64,000 nucleotides of DNA, taken from assembly GCA_046756565.1 (NCBI GenBank), contig JBHHWO010000001.1, positions 1 through 64,000 on the forward strand, written 5' to 3'. The translations under genes and the position numbers were made by a program. Shown here piece by piece: positions 32,134 to 42,947 of the stretch (the first letter of the stretch is position 1; every line of letters starts with the position of its first letter). A model generated the notes under the pieces. The model searched no databases. It saw only the letters and a program-made list of their open reading frames with translations, and had not been told where the DNA came from. The stretch comes from CALZIK01 sp046756565. Lineage in GTDB: Bacteria > Acidobacteriota > Thermoanaerobaculia > Multivoradales > JAHEKO01.

Positions 32134-33837
32134 TCAGACCGGCACCAGATCCGGGTATTCTGGCTCCCACATGAAGGCGTCGACCGCAGCCGCAGGATCT
32201 TCCAAGTTCCCCTCCCGACCGACACCATCGGCAGCGGCCTGGACGGCTACGGCAACCGCCACGTCTCGGGTGACCTCGCGCAGTCGCGACACCGCCGGGT
32301 AGAGCGAGAACGAAGCCAGCTCGTCCTCGGACACCGCAGCGGCCAGCGCATCGGCCGCAGCCGTGAACATGGCGTCGGTGATCTCGCGAGCCTCCGCCGC
32401 CAGAGCCCCCAGGCCGACCCCCGGGAAGATGAAGGCGTTGTTGCCCTGACCCACCCGATGCTCGTGCCCCTCGTGCGCGACGGGGTCGAACGGGCTACCG
32501 GTGGCGATGAGGGCCCTACCGTCGGTCCATCGAACCACGTCGGCGGGCTCGGCCTCCGACAGGCGGTTGGGATTCGAGAACGGAAACACCAGCGGACGCT
32601 CGGTATTCGAGGCCATAGTCCGGACGACGTCCTCCGAGAACATTCCCGCCTGACCCGAAGTACCGATGAGGATCGTCGGCCGGTAGTTGCGTACGACGTC
32701 GAAGAGCGAATCGCCGGCGGCGAGACCCATGCTCGCGGCCAACTCCGCGGGCCAGGCCAGGAGTGGCTTGATTCCAGTCAGGCCCTCCCGGCCGGCGATC
32801 AGAGGGCCACGAGAGTCCAGGACGGCGACGGACTGGACCAGATCGTCGCCGGCCAGGCCGGCGTCGGCCAGAGCGGCCTTGAGCTGATGGGCGATTCCGC
32901 CGCCTGCAGCGCCGGCGCCTACGATCAGCACGCGGTGATCGGCGAGTGCATCGCCAGTAATCCGCCCCGCGGCCAGTATTCCGGCCAGCGCCGTAGCGCC
33001 GGTGCCCTGAACGTCGTCGTTGAAGGACAGAACCCGCGAGCGATATCGCTCCAGAAGCTCGTGTGCGTTCTCGTTGCGAAAGTCCTCCCACTGGATCAGA
33101 GCCCCGGGGAAGCGCTTGGTCACCTCCTCGACGAACTCGTTCACCAAGTCGAAGTACTCGTCGCCTTCGAGCCGCGGCTTGCGCCATCCGAGATAGAGCT
33201 CGTCTTCAAGGAGGTCTTGGTTGTTGGTGCCGACGTCGAGCGAGACCGGCAACGTCATCGCCGGATGGATGCCCGCGGCGGCGCAGTAGATCGCGAGCTT
33301 CCCGACCGGAATCACCATGCCACCGGCGCCCTGATCGCCGATCCCGAGGATCGCCTGGTTATCGGTCACCACAATCAGCCGCACGTCGGGAAACGGCGCG
33401 TTGGCGAGGACCTCTTCGAGCCGACCACGGTGGTCGGGGGTGATCCACATGCCGCGCGCTCGTCTGAAGATGCGGCTGAACTCCCTCGACGCCTGACCCA
33501 CGGTGGGCGTGTAGACGACCGGCAGGAACTCCTCGAGGTTGTCGAGCAGAACCCTGTAGAACAGATGCTCGTTTCGATCCTGTAGCGCCGCCAGTCCGAT
33601 GTACTGCTCGATCGGCTCGGTCTTGCGGACGATATTGCCGTGGACCCGGCGGGCCTGGAGAGCCATCGAGCTGACCGCCTGCGGCAAGAGGCCCTCGAGC
33701 TCGAAAAGCCGGCGCTCCTCGGGCGAGAAGGCCGAGCTCTTGTTGTACATGGGCTGCTCGATCAGCTCGGCGCCGCGATGCGGCACCTCGAACTTGTAGC
33801 GCCCGTCTTCGCCGCGATTGTCGAAAAAGCTAGACAC
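32134..33837 (-). CDS. maeA: NAD-dependent malic enzyme
   Basis: A 567-residue cytoplasmic enzyme that oxidatively decarboxylates malate to pyruvate. The N-terminal malic domain includes LPVVYTPTVGQASREFSRIF, GDQGAGGMVIPVGKLAIYCA (with the conserved lysine) and the metal-binding ELYLGWRKPRLEGDEYFDL and QWEDFRNENAHELLERYR stretch. VLSFNDDVQGTGATALAGIL leads into the NAD domain, where VLIVGAGAAGGGIAHQL is the dinucleotide loop. The length matches the large SfcA/MaeA class. The start is GTG at 33837, the only one that keeps the conserved N-terminus. NAD rather than NADP preference is inferred from the class. Confidence 0.93.
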   Translation of the reverse strand: MSSFFDNRGEDGRYKFEVPHRGAELIEQPMYNKSSAFSPEERRLFELEGLLPQAVSSMALQARRVHGNIVRKTEPIEQYIGLAALQDRNEHLFYRVLLDNLEEFLPVVYTPTVGQASREFSRIFRRARGMWITPDHRGRLEEVLANAPFPDVRLIVVTDNQAILGIGDQGAGGMVIPVGKLAIYCAAAGIHPAMTLPVSLDVGTNNQDLLEDELYLGWRKPRLEGDEYFDLVNEFVEEVTKRFPGALIQWEDFRNENAHELLERYRSRVLSFNDDVQGTGATALAGILAAGRITGDALADHRVLIVGAGAAGGGIAHQLKAALADAGLAGDDLVQSVAVLDSRGPLIAGREGLTGIKPLLAWPAELAASMGLAAGDSLFDVVRNYRPTILIGTSGQAGMFSEDVVRTMASNTERPLVFPFSNPNRLSEAEPADVVRWTDGRALIATGSPFDPVAHEGHEHRVGQGNNAFIFPGVGLGALAAEAREITDAMFTAAADALAAAVSEDELASFSLYPAVSRLREVTRDVAVAVAVQAAADGVGREGNLEDPAAAVDAFMWEPEYPDLVPV

Positions 33838-33882
33838 GGCTGGTCACGGAGAAAGCTTGGCCTCGAGGCGGCCCGATAACGA

Positions 33883-34668
33883 TCAGGACCCGCCTTCGCT
33901 CGGAGCCTCCGGTGGCACCGTGAGCTCCTGGATCTGCTGCTTCACCCGCTCGTTATCGGGGTCGAACTCGAGAATCCTCTCGAGCGCCGAAACCGCTGCA
34001 TCGGTATTGCCACGCCGCATCTCGATACCGGCGAGCGTGCCCAGGGCCCAGCTCGACTCCGGGGTGTGAGTGAGGCTCTCATCCAAGAGCGCAATCGCTC
34101 CGTCGGCATTCTGCCCGGCCAAGGCCTCGGCCGCCTGAATCAACGTGGTCTCCGAGAAATCGTACGATCCGGCCCCGTAGTGCTCGCCACGCAGCTCACG
34201 GTACTTGGCCACCGCCGCTTCGGCGCCTTCCGACCCGCCGACCTCGACCAGAATGTCGCGCAGCTGCTCGGGCCTGGCCACGCCTCTGTGGCAGGTCACG
34301 CATTGAACCCGCAGGGCGGCACCGGCCTCCGAGTCGAACTGGCTCAGGTGCCCGGCGTTGATGTCGTCCATCATCTTGAGCATCAGCCGAGCCTTCTTCT
34401 TGGTGTCTTTTTCGTCGGAGGCAAAATCGAATGTCGCGAGCGGTTGGCCTTCTTCGCCGACGTGGCAGTGCTGGCATCTCACACCGAGACCCATTGCGAA
34501 TCCCCGCATGGTCCCCATGAGCTCGCGAAAGTCGGTGTCCTCGGGGAAGTGTTGAAGGTTCTTGACCTCGGGCGGCCACTGGGCCGCGGCTGGCGTCCCG
34601 GCGCCCAGACACGGCAGGCAAATCAGGGCGACTAGCGCCGCCCGCATCGAGAATCGCATCACTGGCAT
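33883..34668 (-). CDS. Periplasmic dihaem cytochrome (CytoC_RC-like) with C-terminal TPRs
   Basis: A 261-residue exported protein with signal peptide ALVALICLPCLGAGTPAAAQ and AGGAGG upstream of ATG 34668. Two haem sites are seen: CQHCH (Cys65, Cys68, His69) and CVTCH (Cys123, Cys126, His127). The surrounding FRELMGTMRGFAMGLGVRCQ and the ARLMLKMMDDINAGHL helix match the reaction-centre cytochrome subunit family, which Acidobacteriota use widely outside photosynthesis. The last ~90 residues contain TPR-like helices (DAAVSALERILEFDPDNERV). It is likely a periplasmic electron carrier tethered to another protein by the TPRs. The partner is unknown. Confidence 0.86.
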   Translation of the reverse strand: MPVMRFSMRAALVALICLPCLGAGTPAAAQWPPEVKNLQHFPEDTDFRELMGTMRGFAMGLGVRCQHCHVGEEGQPLATFDFASDEKDTKKKARLMLKMMDDINAGHLSQFDSEAGAALRVQCVTCHRGVARPEQLRDILVEVGGSEGAEAAVAKYRELRGEHYGAGSYDFSETTLIQAAEALAGQNADGAIALLDESLTHTPESSWALGTLAGIEMRRGNTDAAVSALERILEFDPDNERVKQQIQELTVPPEAPSEGGS

Positions 34669-34761
34669 AGGGACCTCCTGTTCGAGTTCTTGGTTCCGCA
34701 GAGTATCAACGGACCGAGCCGCCTTTGAAAGTCTGCTACCAGTTACGTACGCAACGGAAAC

Positions 34762-34790
34762 AAAAAAGGTCCTCTCCGAAGAGAGGACCT
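34762..34790 (-). terminator. Intrinsic terminator of the RRM protein gene
   Basis: On the minus strand a perfect 10-bp stem (AGGTCCTCTC, loop TTCG, GAGAGGACCT) is followed by a run of T (plus-strand AAAAAA at 34762..34767). The UUCG tetraloop makes it especially stable. It lies about 50 bases beyond the stop of the RRM gene. Confidence 0.93.
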
Positions 34791-34842
34791 ATCAGGTCGA
34801 TCGCCGAGCCGAGATCCCGAGATCTCCCGGCCCGCAGCTCGA

Positions 34843-35139
34843 CTACCAGCCGCCGCGATTGCCGCGACCGCCGAAGCCGCCGCCGCCACCGCCTTCGCGG
34901 CGCGGACGCGCTTCGTTGACGCGCAGGCTTCTGCCGCCCATGTCCTTGCCGTCCAGAGCGGAGATCGCAGCGACGGCGCCGTCGTCATCCATCTCGACGA
35001 AACCGAAGCCGCGGGGGCGGCCGGTCTCACGATCTGTGATGAGGTTGACGCTCTCGACGCTACCGTGCTCGCCGAACAGGTCTCGGACTTCGCCGTCAGT
35101 TGCGCTATAGGGCAGATTGCCCACGTAGATCTTTTTCAT
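34843..35139 (-). CDS. RRM-type RNA-binding protein with Gly-rich tail
   Basis: A 98-residue single-RRM protein. RNP2 is IYVGNL (residues 4-9) and RNP1 is RGFGFVEM (about residues 43-50), with the aromatic residues needed to stack on RNA intact. A short Arg/Gly tail (RREGGGGGGFGGRGNRGGW) follows the fold. Small bacterial RRM proteins of this kind are often cold-induced RNA chaperones, and the ~280-base stretch upstream could hold a long regulated leader. It is a single gene with its own strong terminator. Confidence 0.92.
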   Translation of the reverse strand: MKKIYVGNLPYSATDGEVRDLFGEHGSVESVNLITDRETGRPRGFGFVEMDDDGAVAAISALDGKDMGGRSLRVNEARPRREGGGGGGFGGRGNRGGW

Positions 35140-35419
35140 TTTCTTCTAGCTCACAATCCTTCGAATGAGTGCGCTCGGGCAGATGCTTGTCGGCGCACAG
35201 TTACTGAAACTGGTTCCGCACGTCGGAACCCTCGACGGGAGCCTCGCCTAATGGGAGTTTGGGAAAGCGATTACTTCTGAAAAGGACTCGGGTTTCTCAG
35301 GGTTCGCGCGCCCCGGACGGGGCACCCTGCTCTCGTGGATCACCAGCATAGGGGAGATGGACCGTTTTGTCCAGGCACATTCGCCGGAGGCCGCCAATCG
35401 ATAAGTCCCGATCTGACGC

Positions 35420-37231
<1,812 letters not shown>

Positions 37232-37247
37232 GGCGGGGCAATCAAAA

Positions 37248-37272
37248 GGGACACCCTCCTCGAGGGTGTCCC
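37248..37272 (-). terminator. Terminator-like hairpin in the typA leader
   Basis: On the minus strand an 11-bp perfect stem (GGGACACCCTC, three-base loop, GAGGGTGTCCC) is followed by TTTTG and then, 16 bases on, the typA ATG. It could end transcripts coming from the ndh side or act as an attenuator of typA. The T-run is short. Confidence 0.55.
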
Positions 37273-37697
37273 GCGGGGCGCGCAGAGTACCACGGTGATG
37301 GTGAGCCGACGCGCTTGTCGCTCGTCCGAGTCAGCACGCCAGGCTGGCCTGCTTGACCAAGCGTGACGCTCCGATAGCGAGGCCGACAACTCGAGCCGTC
37401 TCCCGCGCCGTTCGCCATGTTCAAACGCTCGAGGTGAGGCCTCGCGGTCTGGACCTGGGCTCGCGCGGTTGGCGTTGAGGCCTGCCTTCGGTTGCGCTCG
37501 AGTTAGGCTCCATGCAAACGCCGGTGCTGTGCCTGAACGGCCGGCCGCGTGCCTCTTACTCGCGAGCGTTTACCCGAGTCTTCGAGGGGCGAGCGAGAAG
37601 ACGGCACCGGCGGCCTTCAATCGGCACGAGCAACCGCAGAGATCCGCTTGAAGACCAGTCGGGAGGGGACACCAGGAATAGTGCCCCGAGAAAACGC
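37273..37697. other. Intergenic gap of 425 bp containing one dispersed repeat
   Basis: No coding region or tRNA is supported here. The stretch holds the repeat at 37530..37667 and presumably the typA promoter. Confidence 0.5.
37530..37667 (+). repeat. Dispersed intergenic repeat, copy B
   Basis: This ~138-bp segment aligns with the minus strand of 14179..14304 over its full length. Block order is GGCCGGCCGCGTGCCTCTT, CGAGCGAGA, GACGGCACCGGCGGCC, CGCAGAGA, GAAGACCAGTCGGGAGGG. An insertion of about 17 bases occurs before the CGCAGAGA block relative to copy A. Confidence 0.75.
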
Positions 37698-38987
37698 CTA
37701 GGACGCCCCTCGGGACCTCCTCCCACCGGTGATCAGCCGCGCGGTCCGGCCGTGCGTGAAGTAGCTGTAGGCCCACTGAACGAGAACCAGGACCCGGTTC
37801 TCGAAACCGACCAGATACATGATGTGGATTGAGAGCCATAGGAGCCAGGCGAAAAACCCCGTAAAGCGCAGAAAACCGACATCGGCGACCGCGGCGGCTC
37901 GCCCGATCACCGCCAGGCTGCCACGATCCCGGTACCGGAACTCAGGAGTAGGTCTACCGGACAGCCGCCGCCCGATGAGCCGCGCAGCGAAGCGACCCTG
38001 CTGCATCGCTACGGGAGCGACTCCGGGCAGGGCTTCCCCGTCCGGCCCGGTGAAATGACAGATGTCCCCGATCGCCAGAAGCTCGGGATGGCCGGAAAGG
38101 GTGCAGTCAGGCTCGACGATGAGCCGCCCGCACCGGTCGAGCTCAGCTCCGGTTCGCTCAGCCAGCCGGCCGGCCAGCGACGACGCCTTGACGCCGGCCG
38201 CCCAGAGGACGGTCCGCGCGGCCAATTCCGAGGTGCCGGCTTTCGAGCGCAGCGTCACGTAGCCGTCGCCGACGTCCTCGAGCAGGGTCTGCGACCGTAC
38301 TTCGACACCGAGCCTCGCCAGGGACTTCTCCGCCGCGGCAGAGAGCGCCCTTCGATAGGGCGGCAGAACGCGATCCGCTCCTTCTATCAGGATGATTCGC
38401 GCCGACGCCGAGTCGATGTTCCGGAAGTCGCGCTTCAAGGTGTGCCTGGCAAGCTCCGCAATGGCTCCCACGAGCTCGACGCCGGTCGCCCCACCTCCCA
38501 CCACGACGAAAGTCAAGAGTGCCTCTCGCTCGGCCTGGTTTCGGCTTCGCTCGGCGTCCTCGAAGGCCTTCAGGATCCGGCCACGGATCTCGGTGGCGTC
38601 GTCGACCGTCTTCAGCCCCGGCGCCAGCTCTTCCCACTCGGGACGTCCAAAATAGTGGTGACGCACACCGGTCGCGATGACCAGCGTGTCGTAGGGAAGG
38701 TCCCCGCTCTCGAACGACACTCGCCTGTCCCCGACGTCTATGTCGACCACCCTCTCCATGACGACCGTCACGTTTCCCTGTCGGTGGAGAATCGCGCGAA
38801 TCGGCGCGCTGATGTCAGCGGGCGAGAGCCCTCCGGTCGCCACCTGGTAGAGCAACGGCTGAAAAAGATGGTAATTGCGCCGATCGACGAGCGTGACCTC
38901 GACCGGCGCGCGCTTGAGGCCCTTGGCGGCGGCAAGCCCAGCAAAACCGCCCCCGACGATGACGACCCTGTGACGATTCGGCCGCAT
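37698..38987 (-). CDS. ndh: Type II NADH:quinone oxidoreductase
   Basis: A 429-residue monotopic flavoprotein that passes electrons from NADH to the quinone pool without pumping protons. HRVVIVGGGFAGLAAAKGLK binds FAD near the N-terminus, FVVVGGGATGVELVGAIAEL is the NADH-binding motif in the middle, and LLAIGDICHF is the second FAD contact. LFQPLLYQVATGGLSPADIS is a signature of the NDH-2 group. The C-terminal ~45 residues contain an amphipathic/hydrophobic segment (FFAWLLWLSIHIMYLVGF) that anchors it at the membrane. Confidence 0.93.
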   Translation of the reverse strand: MRPNRHRVVIVGGGFAGLAAAKGLKRAPVEVTLVDRRNYHLFQPLLYQVATGGLSPADISAPIRAILHRQGNVTVVMERVVDIDVGDRRVSFESGDLPYDTLVIATGVRHHYFGRPEWEELAPGLKTVDDATEIRGRILKAFEDAERSRNQAEREALLTFVVVGGGATGVELVGAIAELARHTLKRDFRNIDSASARIILIEGADRVLPPYRRALSAAAEKSLARLGVEVRSQTLLEDVGDGYVTLRSKAGTSELAARTVLWAAGVKASSLAGRLAERTGAELDRCGRLIVEPDCTLSGHPELLAIGDICHFTGPDGEALPGVAPVAMQQGRFAARLIGRRLSGRPTPEFRYRDRGSLAVIGRAAAVADVGFLRFTGFFAWLLWLSIHIMYLVGFENRVLVLVQWAYSYFTHGRTARLITGGRRSRGAS

Positions 38988-39085
38988 GAGCCGATCCTAT
39001 GGGCTTGCCGCCTCGACGAAGTCGAAAAAAGGGCCCCCGATTCTGAAATCGGCGGGGCATCGTGCACACGACCTGGTCGGGCCGA

Positions 39086-39424
39086 TCAGTCCATGAGGAC
39101 CTTCGCCAGGCTCTGGCCCTGGTCCTTCTTGCGCTTCACCGCGACGCCGAAGATGTAGAGACCGGCTTTCCAGGTCTCCTTGCGGATCGGAACCACGCGG
39201 AGAATGTAGAAGCCGTCGAGCCGGACCTTGCTGACGCTGGTGATGTTCACCAGGGCGCCGCCGGGGCCAACGATGATCGAGTCGACTGCGAAGTTCCGCT
39301 TGGTCAGGCCCGTGACTGGTTTTCCGTCTTCGTCAGTCACCGAAACAACAATGTAGTTGGGCTTCCGGTTTCCCGGGGCCGCAATGGTGTCTTCCGAACG
39401 TGCTACGACTATCAATCTCGACAA
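39086..39424 (-). CDS. Small Ig-fold-like protein, last gene of the sigma-CHAT cassette
   Basis: A 112-residue protein starting at TTG 39424 with AGGAG eight bases upstream. Its central part, VSVTDEDGKPVTGLTKRNF followed by AVDSI, looks like the beta-sandwich motif (DxxGxxVxxLxxxDF) found at the front of acidobacterial VWFA-related and carboxypeptidase-regulatory-like domains. No signal peptide or membrane helix is seen. It lies 79 bases after the CHAT gene on the same strand, so it is probably co-transcribed. A role as substrate, inhibitor or partner of the CHAT protein is only inferred from position. Confidence 0.6.
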   Translation of the reverse strand: MSRLIVVARSEDTIAAPGNRKPNYIVVSVTDEDGKPVTGLTKRNFAVDSIIVGPGGALVNITSVSKVRLDGFYILRVVPIRKETWKAGLYIFGVAVKRKKDQGQSLAKVLMD

Positions 39425-39503
39425 CTTACGACTCCTTCCTCTGGTCTGGAGAATTGCCGCACCATGCGGCAGTCAGTAAGACGAATCTGCGACCGAGAAT
39501 CTC

Positions 39504-42251
39504 TCAACCGGACTTGCGCCGGAATCGAAGTCCGATGAGCACGAGCAGCCCGAGCCCGGCCAGCGCAACGACGACATGCACGGGCGAAACCGCGCGAATC
39601 CCGCCCGGCATTGGAACGAGATTTCCGTTTCCGAGCACCACGATGCCGCTCCAGGCCGACGCCGGACGACCCTCGGCGATCCACTGCCTCTGGGTCTCGG
39701 CCACGGCCTGACTCACTGTCTGTCCACGCGCGAGATTCCGGTAGAAGTCCTCGAAAAACGCCGCTGCCTGACGATCGTCCAGTCGCCACAGGCTCCCGAC
39801 CACGGCGTGGGCGCCCGCCTCGAAGAAGGCCCGGGCGAGACTCAGAACACCCTCGCCCCGCAGCACGCTTCCCGACGCGCTGCTACAGGCCGACAGAACC
39901 ACGAGCTTCCCGTCGAGCCCGTCGAGGCGCGCGATCTCGGCGGGACGCAAGAACCCGTCCTCCGATGGGTCGCCCGCCGCCAGCAGAATCGCCGAGCGCT
40001 GCGGCCGCTCCCAATCGGTCACCGCGTGCGCTGCGAAGTGGAGGACGTCGAACTCGTCCAGACTCTCCTCCTTGAGAGAGGACTCGCTCGCTCGCTCCCG
40101 GGAGAGGAGCCGGGTCGAAGAGCCGAAGTGACGCGCCACACGTTTGCCCTCGCGCTCGGCAAAGGGAAGCGGCCCCAGGTCGGCGCCCGAGTCCAGAGCC
40201 CAGGCCCGCTGGGCGGCCGAGTCCGCTGTGTTCGGCAGCGTCGGATTGGCGAACACCAGCGCGGCGGCCGAACGCTCCCGGTCTGCGGTTTCCTCGCGCC
40301 CACGCCAACGCAGCCAGAGCTGAGCCGAAGGCGTCAGCGTGAGCTCGAAGCGATCGGCCAGCGGAGGAGACTCGACCTCGGGTCGGAGGGTGGCGAACGG
40401 CAACAGGTGAAGCAAACCATCGGGTACCAGAACGAGTTTCCGAATCCCCGGCTCCAGACCGGCCAACGCCTTCTCGACCGTCTCCTGGAAGAGCCGCACG
40501 GCAGGCCGGCCCTCGGGCTCCGGAAGTCCCAGGAACGCCTTGATCCAGGGCTCGAGCGAAGCCCGGTCGGCACCCAGTGCATGCAGCCGCCTACCCGACC
40601 GGGTCACGACCAGGAGCCAGGACCCGCCGAGGAACCGCCCATCCCAGCCGCGCCAGAGGCCGACTTGAAACGACAAGAGCGCTTCGTCCGGAGCCAGAGC
40701 CTCGGCAACGCGGTCCAGAAGGTCGGGACCCGGAGTGTCGAAGCCGGGGGATGAGGAGCTGGCGACGGCCAGCCGGCTTTGGAGCTCCGCTTCGCGCGCC
40801 TCCAGAGCGGCAAGGCTCTCGAGCGCGGAACGACGGTCTTCGGCGGCCAATCCCGGATCGAGAAGTCTGCGGTAGCTCTGGACGAGCTCCAGATCGAGCT
40901 GTCTGAGGCTGCCGACCAGATCTGCCGGCAACTCCCTCTCGGCGCCCCGCTCTTGACCCAGGACCTCTCGCAGCTCCTGCGACCTCAAGCGCTCAATCAC
41001 CGCAAACGCTCGCCGAATCTCCTCGGGCGACGGCGAGTCGGACAGCAGGCGGCCCGCCTGCCAGTAGTAGGCGTCGGCCCAGGCCGAGAGCAACCGATTC
41101 GAGGCGGCGCCGACCTGGGCTCGGCGCAGAGTCTCGATCGCGCCCAAGACGACGTCGGCTCCGGCGAGTGCCTGCTCCCTGGATTCGGTTTCCCAGAGGA
41201 CGCGCAAGTGGTCAGCCCAGCCGTAGAAGAGGGCCCAGGGGCCCGGATTGGCGAGACCCGCCGCATAGGCTTGGTCCAAGAGCAGGCGTGCCTCGCCAGG
41301 ATCTTCGGCAAGGCGCAAGCTGGCGAGCGAGAGAAGACATCGGCGCTCGAGGTCGGTGTCCCGAATCGACCGAGCGAGCTCGCGGCAACGCAGCAGGTGG
41401 TCGCCAGCTTCGGGTCCGGCGGAGAACTCGGCAACCAATCGACGGGCCTGGGCCTCGACCTCCGCGTGCCCCACGCTCTGGGCCAGCTCGAGCAGGCCGT
41501 TGAGCTCGCAGAGAACGCGTCGCCGGCTCTCGTCATCGGGCAGCTCGGTTCTGAGCGTCCCGTAGACCGCGTTGTAGCCGGCCGACACCCGATCCCGCGA
41601 CGTGCCGTTGGCCTCGGCCAGACGCTTGGCCTCTTGAGCGTACTGGTGGGACTCCGACTGAAGTCCCAGATCCAGCGACACCGTGACCAGAGATCGCAGA
41701 CACTCGAGCATGACGAGATACGAGGTCGAGTCCGCGGCAGACAGAGTCTCGTGGGCCGTCCTGAGGCGGCGCCGGGCCCGCTCGAGGTCCTCCCCTTTGA
41801 GCATCAGATAGTGAGCCTCGGCGATCAGGACCCGGGCACGGTCCTCGGGAGCCAGTCGCTCGCCGGCCAGACTCCGGGCGGCGGCCAGCTGTAGGGCGGC
41901 ACCCTCGAAATCACGGCCAAAGCCCAGAAAGGTCACCAGACTGGTCCGAGCGTGGATCTCGCCCGAGGCATCGCCGGTTCGCGAAAACTCCTCGGCCGCT
42001 CCGATCAGCAGCTCTAGGACCGCCGGATCGGAAAACCGCAGCAGCCGCGCCCGGAAGTAGCTCAGCCAGGCGGACTCCGGGTGAGCCTCGGCCAGACTCG
42101 CGAGCTCTTCGGCGCCCTCGCGCCTGCGGTTTTCCTGCCGAGCCCGGCGATAGACACAGTCTGCTACACGCCGATCGGTCTCGCCGACTCGGATCTCCTC
42201 CCGGCATACCGGGAAGAGATTCTGCGCTCGGCCGGGCACGGCCGCGACCAA
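39504..42251 (-). CDS. TPR-CHAT protease-like protein, probably exported and membrane-anchored
   Basis: About 915 residues. Some 500 residues of helical TPR-like repeats are followed by a CHAT domain (caspase-HetF-associated, a clan CD peptidase fold). The predicted catalytic dyad is His742 in DVLHFAAHAVTDWE and Cys789 in LVVLSACSSASGSV (numbered from TTG 42251), both intact. A hydrophobic helix at ~890-908 followed by RFRRKSG ends the protein. The frame stays open upstream to the previous gene's stop. Codons from CTG 42281 would encode LRVAPAILALLVAAVPGRAQ, a good signal peptide, so the true start may be CTG 42281 or ATT 42290. It lies between an anti-sigma-like gene and a small Ig-like gene. 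Confidence 0.85.
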   Translation of the reverse strand: MVAAVPGRAQNLFPVCREEIRVGETDRRVADCVYRRARQENRRREGAEELASLAEAHPESAWLSYFRARLLRFSDPAVLELLIGAAEEFSRTGDASGEIHARTSLVTFLGFGRDFEGAALQLAAARSLAGERLAPEDRARVLIAEAHYLMLKGEDLERARRRLRTAHETLSAADSTSYLVMLECLRSLVTVSLDLGLQSESHQYAQEAKRLAEANGTSRDRVSAGYNAVYGTLRTELPDDESRRRVLCELNGLLELAQSVGHAEVEAQARRLVAEFSAGPEAGDHLLRCRELARSIRDTDLERRCLLSLASLRLAEDPGEARLLLDQAYAAGLANPGPWALFYGWADHLRVLWETESREQALAGADVVLGAIETLRRAQVGAASNRLLSAWADAYYWQAGRLLSDSPSPEEIRRAFAVIERLRSQELREVLGQERGAERELPADLVGSLRQLDLELVQSYRRLLDPGLAAEDRRSALESLAALEAREAELQSRLAVASSSSPGFDTPGPDLLDRVAEALAPDEALLSFQVGLWRGWDGRFLGGSWLLVVTRSGRRLHALGADRASLEPWIKAFLGLPEPEGRPAVRLFQETVEKALAGLEPGIRKLVLVPDGLLHLLPFATLRPEVESPPLADRFELTLTPSAQLWLRWRGREETADRERSAAALVFANPTLPNTADSAAQRAWALDSGADLGPLPFAEREGKRVARHFGSSTRLLSRERASESSLKEESLDEFDVLHFAAHAVTDWERPQRSAILLAAGDPSEDGFLRPAEIARLDGLDGKLVVLSACSSASGSVLRGEGVLSLARAFFEAGAHAVVGSLWRLDDRQAAAFFEDFYRNLARGQTVSQAVAETQRQWIAEGRPASAWSGIVVLGNGNLVPMPGGIRAVSPVHVVVALAGLGLLVLIGLRFRRKSG

Positions 42252-42296
42252 AAGGGCGAGAATGGCCGGCGCGACTCTCAGGTCGTCAATCTTCCG

Positions 42297-42947
42297 CTAT
42301 CGAACACTGAACGGAAAGGTACCGCTGGCTATCGTGCCCTCCCCGGGCCGCTGGACTTCGATGTAGGCGAGCAGACGCTCGATCGAGCGGTCGGCGGGCA
42401 GGAGCTCGGCCGGCACGAGGTACTCCGGCCGGTCCAGATCAACGGCTTTCGACACCGCATCCAGATCCTCCGTCGAGACGATGACCTCGTATCTGGCGTC
42501 CTCGTAGGCCGTCCAGCGAAGGAGACACTTGTCGCGCGGTAGGGGCTCGCTGCCGATCTCGAGTTTCACACCCGCCACGCCGGCCGAGCGGGTAACGGGC
42601 TCGGGTCCTTGCAACGGCTGGCCGATCACCAGCCCGATGACGACCACCAGAGCCGCCGCGGCGAGGACCGACGCGGCTTTTTGCCACCCGAGGGACACCG
42701 AGCGTGAAGCTCTCGCATCGGCGGGCTCGCTCTTCTCGACCTCTTCGGCCAACCGCCAGGCTTCCGTGCAAGCGCCGCACGACGCCACATGCCCGAGGAC
42801 CCGACGCAGAGCGCTAGGATCGAGCTCGTCTCGGACGGCGTCCATGATCTCGCCGGCCGGCGGACAGTCCTGTGAGGGAATGTCCTGAGCTCCGAATTGC
42901 ATGAACGCCTCGCGCATACGCTCGACTTCCTCCGAAGTCACCGTCAC
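42297..42947 (-). CDS. Membrane anti-sigma factor-like protein (zinc-finger, single helix, FN3-like tail)
   Basis: About 216 residues. The start is GTG 42947, overlapping the sigma gene's stop as GTGA, so the two are translationally coupled. The N-terminal part carries Cys28 and HVASCGAC (His53, Cys57, Cys60), the Hx3Cx2C zinc-binding anti-sigma pattern that grips sigma domains. A single membrane helix (AASVLAAAALVVVIGLVIGQ) spans ~91-110, and the ~95 residues beyond it (LLRWTAYEDARYEVIVSTED) look like an FN3-type periplasmic domain. The order sigma, anti-sigma, CHAT suggests that cleavage or sensing outside the membrane releases the sigma factor. This is inferred. Confidence 0.8.
   Translation of the reverse strand: MTVTSEEVERMREAFMQFGAQDIPSQDCPPAGEIMDAVRDELDPSALRRVLGHVASCGACTEAWRLAEEVEKSEPADARASRSVSLGWQKAASVLAAAALVVVIGLVIGQPLQGPEPVTRSAGVAGVKLEIGSEPLPRDKCLLRWTAYEDARYEVIVSTEDLDAVSKAVDLDRPEYLVPAELLPADRSIERLLAYIEVQRPGEGTIASGTFPFSVR

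Noticed and set aside
37273..37697. tRNA or other structured RNA gene in the gap upstream of typA
   Set aside because: No T-arm GTTCRA with acceptor pairing was found. The gap mainly holds a dispersed repeat.
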